DNA from: Bacillaceae bacterium JMAK1
Lineage (GTDB): Bacteria > Bacillota > Bacilli > Bacillales > Marinococcaceae
Length of the DNA stretch: 64,000 nucleotides
Direction of reading: 5' to 3'
NCBI GenBank assembly: GCA_012970285.1
Contig: JIBW01000006.1
Span: forward strand, 62,001 to 126,000
Shown: in pieces, positions 8,391 through 17,107 of the stretch
Numbering within the stretch: position 1 is the stretch's first letter
Layout of the letters: each line of letters opens with the position of its first letter
Notes under the pieces: model-generated
Told to the model about the DNA's origin: nothing
The model's input: only the letters and a program-made list of their open reading frames with translations
Databases searched by the model: none
Position numbers and translations under genes: made by a program

Positions 8391-9605
8391 TTAAACCTCT
8401 CTAAACTGCTTTGCACGTAGGAACACGATGAACCAAATGAGTAATCCTGCGACACCAAGACCAAATAAGACGAGTTGAACAGATACGCCTGTTGCAACGA
8501 GTCCCGTCACAAGACCGTATGAAACTGGGTCAAACCCATTCATAGCTAGAAAAATAATACTCATCACTCGACCCATAATATGGCCATCTGTATTCTCCTG
8601 AGCAACTGTAAAGAACGGAATATAGACGAACACCATTGAGAAACCGATGAAGAAGATAAAAATCGTCAACCACGTTAAGCTAGGCACGAGCGCAAAGATG
8701 ATAAACAAGATGAGGGAAGCGAGCAAACCATATAAGGTCATCGCACCACGACGTCGTTTAATCGTATACGCACCAAGAATAATACTTCCTAGAAGCATCC
8801 CGACCCCAAGACTTGCTTCCATAAAGCTCAAGTTCAATGGTGAACCACCATGTGTATCAACAAGAAGAGGAATCGCTACGTGAAGCGCACCGAACACAAA
8901 GAAATTCAAGGTAATTAAGACGACAAGTCCGATTAGTAAAAAGTTCGAACTACGGACATAATGAAAACCATCTTTCAAATCTTGTAACGGACTTTGAGAA
9001 ATCCTCTCTCCCACTGCTGCTTCTTTAATTAGCGGTGGAAAAATAAAGATCGCTGAGAAGAACACAAGAATTGTCGCAACGAGAAAACTTCCTGCAATAC
9101 TTACCGTTTCCATCATTAAGCCTGCAACAATCGGACCGATAATAAATGAAATTTGGTCTGCACCTTGGAAAACGGCATTTGCTCGTTGCAATTGCTTTTT
9201 CGCAACGATCTTTGGAATAAGTGACGTACTTGCTGGACCAAAAAAGGCATCGAGCATGCCAAATAGGCCGGCTAAAATTAATAGAATAGTTAACGTCAAA
9301 TTGTCATTTGCCACAAACAAGTACAAAACAAATAAAAGAACCCCTTGAGTTAGGTTCGTAATAAACATAATCGTCGTTTTTTTATATTTATCAGCAACAA
9401 CTCCACCAAAAACCATCATAACTAAACGGGGAATGGTCGCTGCCATTAATACTAAACCGACTGCCATTGCCGAATCCATCTCTGTCACTGCGAACCACGA
9501 TACAGTGGTCAAAAACATACTAAAACCAACAACAGCAAAAATACCCGCGATGAACATTAATACAAACGTACGATTGCGCATTAAAGGCATTTCTTCAGGC
9601 ATCAT
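8391..9605 (-). CDS. MFS transporter (MFS_3/EntS-like)
   Basis: A 404-residue major facilitator with 12 hydrophobic segments and the loop 2-3 motif GGVVADKYKKTTIM (about residues 64-77), typical of drug or siderophore exporters of the EntS/MFS_3 group. ATG at 9605 lies five bases after AAGGAG; a GTG at 9611 is in frame but overlaps the ribosome site. It is divergent from a TetR gene and the shared intergenic region holds a palindromic operator, so TetR control is likely. Substrate unknown. Confidence 0.85.
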   Translation of the reverse strand: MMPEEMPLMRNRTFVLMFIAGIFAVVGFSMFLTTVSWFAVTEMDSAMAVGLVLMAATIPRLVMMVFGGVVADKYKKTTIMFITNLTQGVLLFVLYLFVANDNLTLTILLILAGLFGMLDAFFGPASTSLIPKIVAKKQLQRANAVFQGADQISFIIGPIVAGLMMETVSIAGSFLVATILVFFSAIFIFPPLIKEAAVGERISQSPLQDLKDGFHYVRSSNFLLIGLVVLITLNFFVFGALHVAIPLLVDTHGGSPLNLSFMEASLGVGMLLGSIILGAYTIKRRRGAMTLYGLLASLILFIIFALVPSLTWLTIFIFFIGFSMVFVYIPFFTVAQENTDGHIMGRVMSIIFLAMNGFDPVSYGLVTGLVATGVSVQLVLFGLGVAGLLIWFIVFLRAKQFREV

Positions 9606-9627
9606 TTTCACTCCTTACTCTTTACAC

Positions 9628-9645
9628 AGACCGAACGGTCGGTCT
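9628..9645. promoter_or_regulatory. TetR-family operator between MFS and tetR
   Basis: Inverted repeat AGACCGA-N4-TCGGTCT with a nested shorter palindrome GACCG-AA-CGGTC at 9629-9640. It lies in the 83-base gap between divergent start codons. ACCGA/TCGGT half-sites are common in TetR-family operators. Confidence 0.72.
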
Positions 9646-9688
9646 ATACTATATGACAGAAATCGATTACCGTCAAGGAGTAGATTTT

Positions 9689-10246
9689 ATGAAAGAACAA
9701 AGTATTATTCAATCAGCTAAACAACTCTTTATCGAAAAAGGCTTCAAAGAAACATCGATGAACGACATCGTTAAAGCTTCGAACAGTAGTAAAGGCAATC
9801 TCTATCATCATTTCAAAAACAAAGACGCTTTATTCCTTAGAATCCTAAAAGAAGACAATCAGTTGTGGTCCGAAGAATGGCACAAAGAAGAACAAACTTA
9901 CACGACGGCGGAAGAGAAGCTTTTTGCGTTTGCGGATTATAACGCCAAAAAAGATGCTTATGATCCTCTCCGCGTTGCTGCTGGGGAATTCTATGCACGA
10001 ATGGCTGTGTCCAAAGAGATTTATGATCAGGTTATAGAAATTAATGATCAATACAACCGTTGTTTTGAAGATCTACTTCGACTCGGTCATGAGCAAGGTG
10101 AATGGACAATTGAAGATCCTGCTGAAATTAGCTTTTTAGCTGGAGCATTTTTTACCGGGGTTGAAATTTATATGAGTGAAGAATCCATCGAAGACCGTAT
10201 AAAAACGTACCGAAAAGCAGCTTCGCTTATATTGCGAAGTTTATAA
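9689..10246 (+). CDS. TetR/AcrR-family transcriptional repressor
   Basis: A 185-residue one-component regulator. The N-terminal helix-turn-helix is clear: IIQSAKQLFIEKGFKETSM, then DIVKASNSSKGNLYHHFKNK (residues 26-45), the canonical TetR recognition helix region. The rest is the ligand-binding dimerisation domain. ATG 9689 has CAAGGAG eight bases upstream; an in-frame ATG at 9653 has none. Divergent from the MFS gene with a palindrome between them, so it probably represses both. Confidence 0.88.
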   Translation: MKEQSIIQSAKQLFIEKGFKETSMNDIVKASNSSKGNLYHHFKNKDALFLRILKEDNQLWSEEWHKEEQTYTTAEEKLFAFADYNAKKDAYDPLRVAAGEFYARMAVSKEIYDQVIEINDQYNRCFEDLLRLGHEQGEWTIEDPAEISFLAGAFFTGVEIYMSEESIEDRIKTYRKAASLILRSL

Positions 10247-10262
10247 TTCGCTGATCACAAAA

Positions 10263-10291
10263 AACTCATAGGCCTGCTCGACCTATGAGTT
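10263..10291. terminator. Terminator after cyclophilin lipoprotein gene
   Basis: Stem AACTCATAGG / CCTATGAGTT with a nine-base loop. On the minus strand it is followed by six T residues, so it mainly serves the gene ending at 10300; it also follows tetR. Confidence 0.75.
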
Positions 10292-10299
10292 CATGTTCG

Positions 10300-10968
10300 T
10301 CACGATTCAATTGTAATCGTTTCAATGATCGGTACTTCACCTTCAACAGGTGTCTCTCCAGAAACCTCAGTGGCTGCAATGTCATCGACGACATCCATCC
10401 CACTAATCACTTCTCCAAATGCAGCGTACTCACCATCTAGGGATGGATGATCACCGACCATAATGAAGAATTGTGAACTCGCTGAGTTTGGATCTGGTGT
10501 TCTTGCCATTGAAATGACACCTTCTGTATGATCCAACGGGTTATCAAAGTCATTGGCAGCAAATTCTCCAGCGATCGTGTCTGGTGAACCTCCTTGTCCT
10601 GAACCTTCAGGATCTCCACCTTGGACCATAAAACCAGGTATGATGCGATGAAACGTTAAGCCATCATAAAAACCATCTTCTGCGAGTGTCACGAAGTTCT
10701 CAACCGTTTCAGGTGCGTTATTCGGATATAACTCAAGAACAACTTCTCCGCCGTCTTCCATAACCATAATTGCCTCAATTGCATCGCTACGATCCACTTC
10801 GGTGTCCGTTTCAGCTGAAGACTCTTCAGGTTCTTCTTGATCAACTTCATCTTGGGCAACGTCTTCGTCACCTGAAGATTCATCAAGACCTTCTTCCTCT
10901 GCAGTACCACAAGCCGCAAGCACTAATAATGGTGCGATCCCCATTACTTGCATCCATTTTTTCCGCAC
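10300..10968 (-). CDS. Cyclophilin-type peptidyl-prolyl isomerase, lipoprotein
   Basis: Extracytoplasmic protein-folding catalyst. From the GTG at 10968 the protein is 222 residues: a lipoprotein signal with lipobox LAAC (Cys20), an acidic Asp/Glu/Ser linker to about residue 60, then a cyclophilin domain with ENFVTLAEDGFYDGLTFHR, PGFMVQGGDPEGSGQGG and QFFIMVGDHPSLD. GTG 10968 is preceded by GAGGGTGAG; an ATG five codons earlier has no ribosome site. Single-gene unit, divergent from a VTT-domain gene across a perfect palindrome. Many Bacillaceae rely on PrsA for this role; a secreted cyclophilin is common in halophilic relatives. Confidence 0.88.
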   Translation of the reverse strand: MRKKWMQVMGIAPLLVLAACGTAEEEGLDESSGDEDVAQDEVDQEEPEESSAETDTEVDRSDAIEAIMVMEDGGEVVLELYPNNAPETVENFVTLAEDGFYDGLTFHRIIPGFMVQGGDPEGSGQGGSPDTIAGEFAANDFDNPLDHTEGVISMARTPDPNSASSQFFIMVGDHPSLDGEYAAFGEVISGMDVVDDIAATEVSGETPVEGEVPIIETITIES

Positions 10969-11006
10969 ATTACTCACCCTCATTTGTCATTAGATCGTAC
11001 GCATCT

Positions 11007-11030
11007 ATTCTATCAAAAATTTGATAGAAT
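11007..11030. promoter_or_regulatory. Perfect 24-base palindrome between divergent genes
   Basis: Arms ATTCTATCAAA and TTTGATAGAAT separated by AA. It lies between the divergent starts at 10968 and 11048, and each arm contains TAGAAT, which could be a -10 element in either direction. It looks like an operator or a symmetric promoter, not a terminator, since it precedes both genes. Confidence 0.55.
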
Positions 11031-11047
11031 AAACGTGAGGTGACCGC

Positions 11048-11674
11048 ATGTTACGAAAAATTTTAGTTTTTGTAGTACTTTTAACGCTATTCTTAATCGC
11101 TCTTCTTTACGGAGAATCATTCGCTGTTTGGCTGGATGCCGGTGGTACAGAATCTATTCTACTCACCGCATTAATTGCGACATTACTTTCCCTATTCCCA
11201 GTCATTCCTTACCCAATTATCGGTGGAATACTAGGTGCTATATATGGACCTTACCTTGGAAGTCTCGTAACTTGGGTCGGATCATCACTTGCTTCGATCG
11301 TCATGTTTGTATTTATTCGTTATGGTTATCAAGACCTCGGCCAGCGAATTCTAAATCGCTATACGACACTTTCTAAGCTCAATTTGTTATTTGAGCGTAA
11401 CGCCTTTATGACGATCTTCTTAACACGACTTATTCCGATCGTCCCTTCCATTATCGTGAACGTCTATAGTGCATTAAGTCGCGTCGGTTTTCTTACGTAT
11501 ACAATTGCCTCATCGATTGGAAAAATCCCTTCTATGATTCTATTTGCAACAGTAGGAAGTACGATCGTAACGAACCCCCTCGGTCTTATTTATGTTGCAA
11601 TTTTCTATGGATTGTTCCTTTTGCTCGTCTATGCAGGCTACCGTTTTTTCGTCCGCTACACTTTGAAAACATGA
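11048..11674 (+). CDS. TVP38/TMEM64 (VTT-domain) membrane protein
   Basis: A 208-residue polytopic protein of the DedA/VTT superfamily. The central region GGILGAIYGPYLGSLVTW (about residues 59-76) and the segment LTRLIPIVPSIIVNVYSA match the two re-entrant-loop motifs. Members act in lipid scrambling or half-transport; the role here is unproven. The start has GAGGTGA six bases upstream. Its last 19 bases overlap the convergent vanZ-like gene. About six hydrophobic segments are seen. Confidence 0.82.
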   Translation: MLRKILVFVVLLTLFLIALLYGESFAVWLDAGGTESILLTALIATLLSLFPVIPYPIIGGILGAIYGPYLGSLVTWVGSSLASIVMFVFIRYGYQDLGQRILNRYTTLSKLNLLFERNAFMTIFLTRLIPIVPSIIVNVYSALSRVGFLTYTIASSIGKIPSMILFATVGSTIVTNPLGLIYVAIFYGLFLLLVYAGYRFFVRYTLKT

Positions 11675-12108
11675 ACACGCTTTTGAATAAACGTGAAGAT
11701 TTGATAACAACCATATCCAATGATCGCTCCTGCAGTATTTAAGATTAAGTCATCCACATCCGCTACTCGAAACGTAAACGAGAACTGATACAATTCAATA
11801 CTTAATGAGAACAAAATGCTAATTACGATCACTCTCCAAAGGGATCGTAATTTCTTAAAAAGATAAGGTACAAAAAAACCAAACGGAACGAACAGAAGAA
11901 CATTTCCAATTAGAATTTTGATCGGATCTATGACATCAGGGCTAAACACTCCAATTCGATAGATACTTCGAATTGGAATGAGGTTGTAATGCCTCCCACC
12001 CGGACCATCTGGACCTAATGAAGCCCCGTAGTTCCATGCAAACATCGTAATATACACAACAAACAATATATATAGGCTAAACACGATCCATACAAAACTC
12101 CGATTCAT
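11656..12108 (-). CDS. VanZ-family membrane protein
   Basis: A 150-residue protein with about four hydrophobic segments. FNLIPI-type motif is present as YNLIPIRSIYR, followed by GNVLLFVPFGFFVPYLF and a conserved SLSIELYQF segment, all typical of VanZ-like proteins. VanZ gives low-level teicoplanin resistance, but most family members, like this one, are not near resistance genes. ATG 12108 has GGAG upstream; a GTG at 12123 is also in frame. Convergent with and overlapping the VTT gene by 19 bases. Confidence 0.8.
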   Translation of the reverse strand: MNRSFVWIVFSLYILFVVYITMFAWNYGASLGPDGPGGRHYNLIPIRSIYRIGVFSPDVIDPIKILIGNVLLFVPFGFFVPYLFKKLRSLWRVIVISILFSLSIELYQFSFTFRVADVDDLILNTAGAIIGYGCYQIFTFIQKRVHVFKV

Positions 12109-12184
12109 ACTTACCCACTCCACGAATGAGATTGTACACTAGCCTATGCTTGGCAACCTCAACTCATGTGCATGGACAAAAGAC

Positions 12185-12219
12185 AAACCGACCTCTCTAG
12201 ATGATAGAGAGGTCGGTTT
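12185..12219. terminator. Terminator after 12225 gene
   Basis: Perfect 14-base stem AAACCGACCTCTCT / AGAGAGGTCGGTTT with a seven-base loop. The minus strand continues with a T-rich tract, so it ends the minus-strand pair 12225-12865. Confidence 0.85.
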
Positions 12220-12224
12220 CATTT

Positions 12225-12416
12225 CTACAAATTATCATTTTTATCGAGCGTTTCACGCCAACGAATTAAATCGTCAATCACTTCTTCAAATGGCTTGTCA
12301 AACGGGTAATCCTTCATTGCCATCGCCTTCTCTTGCTCAGACATACGAGTCCACGTATTCTTAAGCTCCATACCTTCTCGCGTAAAGTTCACAAGTTCAT
12401 ATTTAAAACTACTCAT
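12225..12416 (-). CDS. Small uncharacterised protein, 63 residues
   Basis: I do not recognise it. The protein starts MSSFKYELVNFTREG and is a soluble, charged, probably helical polypeptide with several Trp (TWTRM, IRWRE). ATG 12416 has GCAGGTGA five to eight bases upstream; a GTG at 12425 overlaps this ribosome site. It comes right after the stop of the 12422 gene, so the two are coupled. No signal peptide or membrane segment. Confidence 0.6.
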   Translation of the reverse strand: MSSFKYELVNFTREGMELKNTWTRMSEQEKAMAMKDYPFDKPFEEVIDDLIRWRETLDKNDNL

Positions 12417-12421
12417 TGTAC

Positions 12422-12865
12422 TCACCTGCTTTCACTTTGATCTTGTCTTTTAGCATTCATGTACTCTTCTGTATTACGGGTTTGACGGCGGATCAGCATA
12501 AAAGCAAAAATCCATAACAGAACGAGTAGACTCGTTACCGCAATACCAAACCCTGTCACCTGAAACGTCATCGCATGATACACAAATAATACAATCGTAA
12601 GAACGAGACCAAACGCATTCACAATGTTGAGCGCACGTAACTCCTTTTGCTCTGGAGCAGATAATGGCTCAACAATCAAAAAGAAGATTGAACCCATCAC
12701 CAGAAAATAACTACCTAGTAAAAACAAGAGTGCATCCGTTTGTACATACACTGGATTAAGTAACGTCAACAAAACGAATACGAGCCCGAGCAACATGAGA
12801 TAAAACCCACCACGCAACGTTAATGTGCGCTCGTGTGTAGTCTGCTCTCTTGGTGTCTCTGTCAT
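12422..12865 (-). CDS. Uncharacterised four-helix membrane protein
   Basis: A 147-residue protein with four hydrophobic segments (about residues 20-42, 44-66, 80-100 and 105-128) flanked by polar termini. The N-terminus MTETPREQTTHERTLTLR is cytoplasmic-looking and the C-terminus is basic and polar. I do not recognise the family. It is the first gene of a two-gene unit with the 63-residue protein and lies downstream of the RND pump's terminator. No catalytic motif was seen. Confidence 0.65.
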   Translation of the reverse strand: MTETPREQTTHERTLTLRGGFYLMLLGLVFVLLTLLNPVYVQTDALLFLLGSYFLVMGSIFFLIVEPLSAPEQKELRALNIVNAFGLVLTIVLFVYHAMTFQVTGFGIAVTSLLVLLWIFAFMLIRRQTRNTEEYMNAKRQDQSESR

Positions 12866-12902
12866 CGAATCACCCCGATAACTATTACATACCCAGAAAC
12901 AA

Positions 12903-12940
12903 AAAACGTTAAAACGCCTATTCTGACGTTTTAACGTTTT
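12903..12940. terminator. Terminator after RND transporter
   Basis: Perfect 14-base stem AAAACGTTAAAACG / CGTTTTAACGTTTT with a ten-base loop. On the minus strand the right arm runs into six T residues, so it ends the RND gene. It also separates the RND gene from 12865. Confidence 0.88.
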
Positions 12941-12968
12941 CGTTCACTTTATTCTCCTGTTAGAACCA

Positions 12969-15900
12969 TTAAGAAATGCTTCCTTTTTTCAATCGTTCAC
13001 GCACGAGATAAAGTGCTGGAACGACGAGTAATGTCAGAACTGCTGAGAACAGCGCACCTGATACGATCGTAATTCCAAGCGGTTGGAAGAGTGTACTATT
13101 TCCTAAAGCGACTGGCAATAAGCCAGCAATCGTCGTTAATGACGTGAGAACTACAGGTCGGAATCGTTGTTCAGCAGCAAGAATGACTGCATCCCGAGCA
13201 CCTAGCCCTTCTCTTCTTCTCTGTTCAATAAACTCAATTAAGACAATCCCATTTCTTACAACAATCCCTGCTAAACTTACGCCACCCATGAGCGACATAA
13301 AGCCAAGACCTGTCTGAGTTATAAATAGTCCAATCATCGCACCTGAAAAGGCGAGATAGACACCACTTAAAATGATAAATGGAATACTGATGGAATAAAA
13401 TTGAATGAGCATGACGATAAAGATCAGAAACACAACGACGATAAAGATTTGACCGATTTGAATGAACACGTCAGTCCGCTCTGCCGTTTCGCCTCCGATG
13501 TTAATCGCAACAGCGTCATCTTCTAAGGTAGCAATCTCCTCTTCTACTTGAGCAATAATGTCATCAGCGCTTGCATCCCCTGGAAAGGCCCGTACAGTAA
13601 TCATACGTTCTCCATCTTTTCGTGGAATTCTCGGCTGAATTGACTCTTCATCAATCGTTACGAATTCACTTAACGCGACTTCATCCGTCATTCCTTCAAG
13701 CGTCATCGTCTCAAGTAGTTCAAGTTCGTCTCCTTCAATATACACTTGCCAATCGAGTAGTTCACCATCAACGTCAAAGTCACCTAGTGGGACCCCTTCG
13801 CCGATCGCGGCGAGCATTTCGCTCACTTCACTCGCAGTGATGTTGTTGTCTTCTAATTCGTCTCGGTCCAGTTCAACTTGATAAGAATTAACAGCTGTTC
13901 CAACGTCATCATCAACATTGACGACCCCTTCTGTGTTTAGAAGAATTGATTGTACTTCACTGCTCGTATCCATTAAATCTGCAATCGAGTCACCTGAGAT
14001 TTCAACAGCAATTGGTGCTCCTACTGGTGGTCCTGATTCAATAATGGATACTTCATAGGATTCTAGTTCTGGAAACTCGTCAGGCAGCTGTTCGCTCCAA
14101 TAATTCATTGCTTCACGTGCTTCAATATCTTCTTTATTTATATAAATAAGGAAATTGACGAGGTTCTCACTTTCCTCTCCTCCTCCTTCGCTACCAAAAA
14201 GTCGAGGAATGTTCGTACCCGTAAAGCTTGAGACCGAGTCAACGAAGCTTTCGTCAGCGAGCCATGCTTCAACCGACTCCGAGTACTCTTCACTTTCTTC
14301 TAATGGCGTACCGTTTGCAAGTGTGGCTTCAATAAAGACTTCCTCACGGTCCGAATCTGGAAAGAACTCAATCGGAATGAATGGAATCAATAGGAAAGCA
14401 GCTGTACCGATTGCCAATCCACCAAACGCGACAAAAAATGGTCGCCTTACGACTCTTTCCATAATTTTAGTTCGATAGCCCGCTGATGCTTTTTCAAACC
14501 ATGATCCAAGAAGTCCTGCAGGTTTACGTTCTTTATCTTCAGGTCGTTTCTTCTCTCTCCACAGTCGATAGATCGGTATAATTAACAAGCTTACGAGCGT
14601 TGAAGCAATAATTGCTCCGATGAGCACGAGTGGTAATGGTCGAATAAATTCCCCAGCGCCACCAGGTAAGAACAAGATTGGGAAAAACGTGAACACAACC
14701 ACAATGGTTGATGTGACAACCGACCAGAACACTTCTTTCGTTCCTTTATACGCGGCCTCTTTCGGACTTTTCCCTTCACGTAATTGACGCTCGATGTTGT
14801 CGTTTACGACAATACCATCATCAACTAGAATAGCTAGTACGATAATATAGCCAATTAAAGAAATCTGGTTTAGACCAACACCTAAAAACGGCAAGATGAT
14901 CGAACCGATACTTAATGAAATTGGTATAGCGATTGCGACGCTCAGTGCAGACCCAGGACGTAAGCCGAGTGAACAGACGAACAGTACTGCAGCAACTGCA
15001 ATAAGGAAAGAAATCGCTAAGTCTAAAAAGAGTTCAGAAACTAAGTCCGCTTGTGTGTACAACAAATTCGCTTCTGTGCCAGATGGCAAGGCCTCATTTA
15101 TTTGATCGACAAAAGTGTCGAGTTGAGCCTGTGCTTCTGGCACACTGCTACCGGAAGCAAGTGTGAACGTTAAGGCTATTGAGGATTCGCCTTCATAATG
15201 AACGGACTCCTCTTGTTCCATCCATTGAACTGTCATTTCGCCGACATCTTGTAAGCGTAACAGTTCACCTTCATCGTCAACGCCAATCGGAACCTCGTTC
15301 ATTTCCTCAATGGTCGTGTAATTGTTCAAATCAACAGGAAAGACTTGGTTATCATCTTGCCATTCACCGATTGGTGTTAATTCAACTTCACCGTTTAATG
15401 CGCCGATTACTTGTCCAAAAGTTAGACCGTTTTCTTCTAACAAGTCTGCATCTAAGTTCACAGCAACTTCTTGCTCTACTGAACCTTGGACATCAAGGCC
15501 GACAAGATCTGGATAGCTCCGGATGTCATCAGCAGCACGATCCAACACATCTTCAATCGCAGCGCGCTCTTCTTCATCAGAGTATAGGATATGATATGTA
15601 GCTAACCCTTGGTCGCCTACACTCGTATTGAAACTTGGACTCATACTCGCATCAGGAAACTGCCCTGACACACTCTGAATACCTTGACTGAGCTCATTCC
15701 AAACGACCGAAGTGTTCTCGACACTTTCGTCGAGTTCAATCGTAAGTAAAGAAAGCCCCGGTGCAGACACCGATTCAAACGATTCAATCTCATCGTATTG
15801 TTGCAATTCGCTCTCGATTGGAACGGTAATCTGTTGCTCAATTTCTTCCGCTGTACTTCCAGGATAAACCGTCGTCACCTGACCAATAGGAGGTGAGAAT

Positions 15901-16007
15901 TCTGGAATCTCCCGCTGCGGCAATTGAGAGAAACTGATCGCACCGATGATTGTAAGCATTAGAAAGAATAATAGCGTGATCTTCGGTCGATTAATTAACC
16001 ATTTCAT
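12969..16007 (-). CDS. RND-family efflux permease (AcrB/SwrC type)
   Basis: Proton-driven multidrug or surfactant exporter of the HAE/AcrB superfamily. The 1012-residue protein begins MKWLINRPKITLLFF with TM1, has two large extracytoplasmic loops (about residues 30-330 and 550-835), and shows YPGSTAEEIEQQI, GYIIVLAILVDDGIVVND (TM4 proton-relay aspartates) and a second-half GGVSLAGIVVRNGIVLIEF. Length fits SwrC (YerP) of B. subtilis. No HlyD-type adaptor gene is adjacent, as usual for Gram-positive SwrC homologues. Extracytoplasmic loops are very acidic, which suits a salt-adapted host. Single-gene unit. Confidence 0.9.
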   Translation of the reverse strand: MKWLINRPKITLLFFLMLTIIGAISFSQLPQREIPEFSPPIGQVTTVYPGSTAEEIEQQITVPIESELQQYDEIESFESVSAPGLSLLTIELDESVENTSVVWNELSQGIQSVSGQFPDASMSPSFNTSVGDQGLATYHILYSDEEERAAIEDVLDRAADDIRSYPDLVGLDVQGSVEQEVAVNLDADLLEENGLTFGQVIGALNGEVELTPIGEWQDDNQVFPVDLNNYTTIEEMNEVPIGVDDEGELLRLQDVGEMTVQWMEQEESVHYEGESSIALTFTLASGSSVPEAQAQLDTFVDQINEALPSGTEANLLYTQADLVSELFLDLAISFLIAVAAVLFVCSLGLRPGSALSVAIAIPISLSIGSIILPFLGVGLNQISLIGYIIVLAILVDDGIVVNDNIERQLREGKSPKEAAYKGTKEVFWSVVTSTIVVVFTFFPILFLPGGAGEFIRPLPLVLIGAIIASTLVSLLIIPIYRLWREKKRPEDKERKPAGLLGSWFEKASAGYRTKIMERVVRRPFFVAFGGLAIGTAAFLLIPFIPIEFFPDSDREEVFIEATLANGTPLEESEEYSESVEAWLADESFVDSVSSFTGTNIPRLFGSEGGGEESENLVNFLIYINKEDIEAREAMNYWSEQLPDEFPELESYEVSIIESGPPVGAPIAVEISGDSIADLMDTSSEVQSILLNTEGVVNVDDDVGTAVNSYQVELDRDELEDNNITASEVSEMLAAIGEGVPLGDFDVDGELLDWQVYIEGDELELLETMTLEGMTDEVALSEFVTIDEESIQPRIPRKDGERMITVRAFPGDASADDIIAQVEEEIATLEDDAVAINIGGETAERTDVFIQIGQIFIVVVFLIFIVMLIQFYSISIPFIILSGVYLAFSGAMIGLFITQTGLGFMSLMGGVSLAGIVVRNGIVLIEFIEQRRREGLGARDAVILAAEQRFRPVVLTSLTTIAGLLPVALGNSTLFQPLGITIVSGALFSAVLTLLVVPALYLVRERLKKGSIS

Positions 16008-16111
16008 AAACTTCCCCTTTTCTTTTTCACTTATCGCAAAAGTATACCCGCATTTTGTCCATAACTAAACCTTTTTCTAGTAAGCCTAGAGTATATGACG
16101 AATTCATTCGT

Positions 16112-17011
16112 TTATTGATCATCTTCTACGACTCGGTAAATGTACCCGTCATTTTTCGTTAAAAGTTGTTCCGCTTCATTCTTGGAAACTTGTAACAACC
16201 CCATCACAATCGCTACCTTTGGTTTTTTTCCAGACGATAAAAAGAGTAGATCTGCCTGTTGTTCATCACAGTCTGTTGCATATTGAATCATCGCTTTACT
16301 TCTATCAATAAGTTTCTTGTTTAACGGTTGTACGTCCACCATTAAGTTCTCATACACTTTACCTAATTGAATCATCGTAGCCGTCGTAATCATATTCAAC
16401 ACGAGCTTTTGTGAAGTACCTGCTTTCATTCGTGTGGAACCCATCACCACTTCTGGTCCTACATCAATTGCAAGCACATGATCACCAAACTGATGTAGTG
16501 GCGCATTTTGATTATTCGTAAAGGCGATCGTTTTAGCACCTAATTCTTGAGCTTTTTTTAAAGCGCCAATAACGTAAGGCGCACCACCACTTGCTGTAAT
16601 CCCCATCACCACATCTGCTTTCGTTATGTTACGGCTAGCAATTTCTTCGTAGCCGAGCGCTTCATTGTCTTCTACGTTTTCTACGGCACGAAAAACCGCC
16701 TCATCACCACCTGCAATAATAGCTTGAACAAGTTCTGAATTTGTCCCATACGTTGGTGGAATCTCAGAAGCATCCAACACACCAATTCTCCCGCTCGTTC
16801 CCGCTCCTATATAAACTAAACGTCCACCCTTGTTCATTTGGTTAACGACCGTTTTAACAATCTCAGCAATCGTTTGGAGATGATTTGCAATTGAGAGGGG
16901 GACTTGTTGATCTTCAACATTAATCGTTTCTAGTATTTCTTCGACCGATTGTCGATCAATGTTTTCTGACCGTGGGTTACGTCCTTCAGTACCGAGCTTA
17001 GACTTCTTCAT
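16112..17011 (-). CDS. murQ: N-acetylmuramic acid 6-phosphate etherase MurQ
   Basis: Cleaves the lactyl ether of MurNAc-6-phosphate to GlcNAc-6-phosphate and lactate in cell-wall recycling. The 299-residue protein holds a SIS sugar-isomerase domain; VYIGAGTSGRIGVLDASE spans 67-83 and puts Glu83 at the position of the catalytic acid of E. coli MurQ, and Glu114 (ENVEDN) matches the second one. ATG 17011 has AAGGAAGTG five bases upstream; the in-frame codon at 17041 is not supported. No murP or murR neighbour is seen, unlike the B. subtilis cluster, so it stands alone here. Confidence 0.92.
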   Translation of the reverse strand: MKKSKLGTEGRNPRSENIDRQSVEEILETINVEDQQVPLSIANHLQTIAEIVKTVVNQMNKGGRLVYIGAGTSGRIGVLDASEIPPTYGTNSELVQAIIAGGDEAVFRAVENVEDNEALGYEEIASRNITKADVVMGITASGGAPYVIGALKKAQELGAKTIAFTNNQNAPLHQFGDHVLAIDVGPEVVMGSTRMKAGTSQKLVLNMITTATMIQLGKVYENLMVDVQPLNKKLIDRSKAMIQYATDCDEQQADLLFLSSGKKPKVAIVMGLLQVSKNEAEQLLTKNDGYIYRVVEDDQ

Positions 17012-17107
17012 TTGTACACTTCCTTTACAATTAATTTCCATTACTTGTACACATGTATCTATACCGAGTGTTATCCAAGTTCATAAGCTAAACAGAGGTG
17101 ATGAACG

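Noticed and set aside
15179-15601. Long open frame on the plus strand inside the RND gene
   Set aside because: Shadow of the minus-strand coding sequence: no ribosome site and low-complexity composition.
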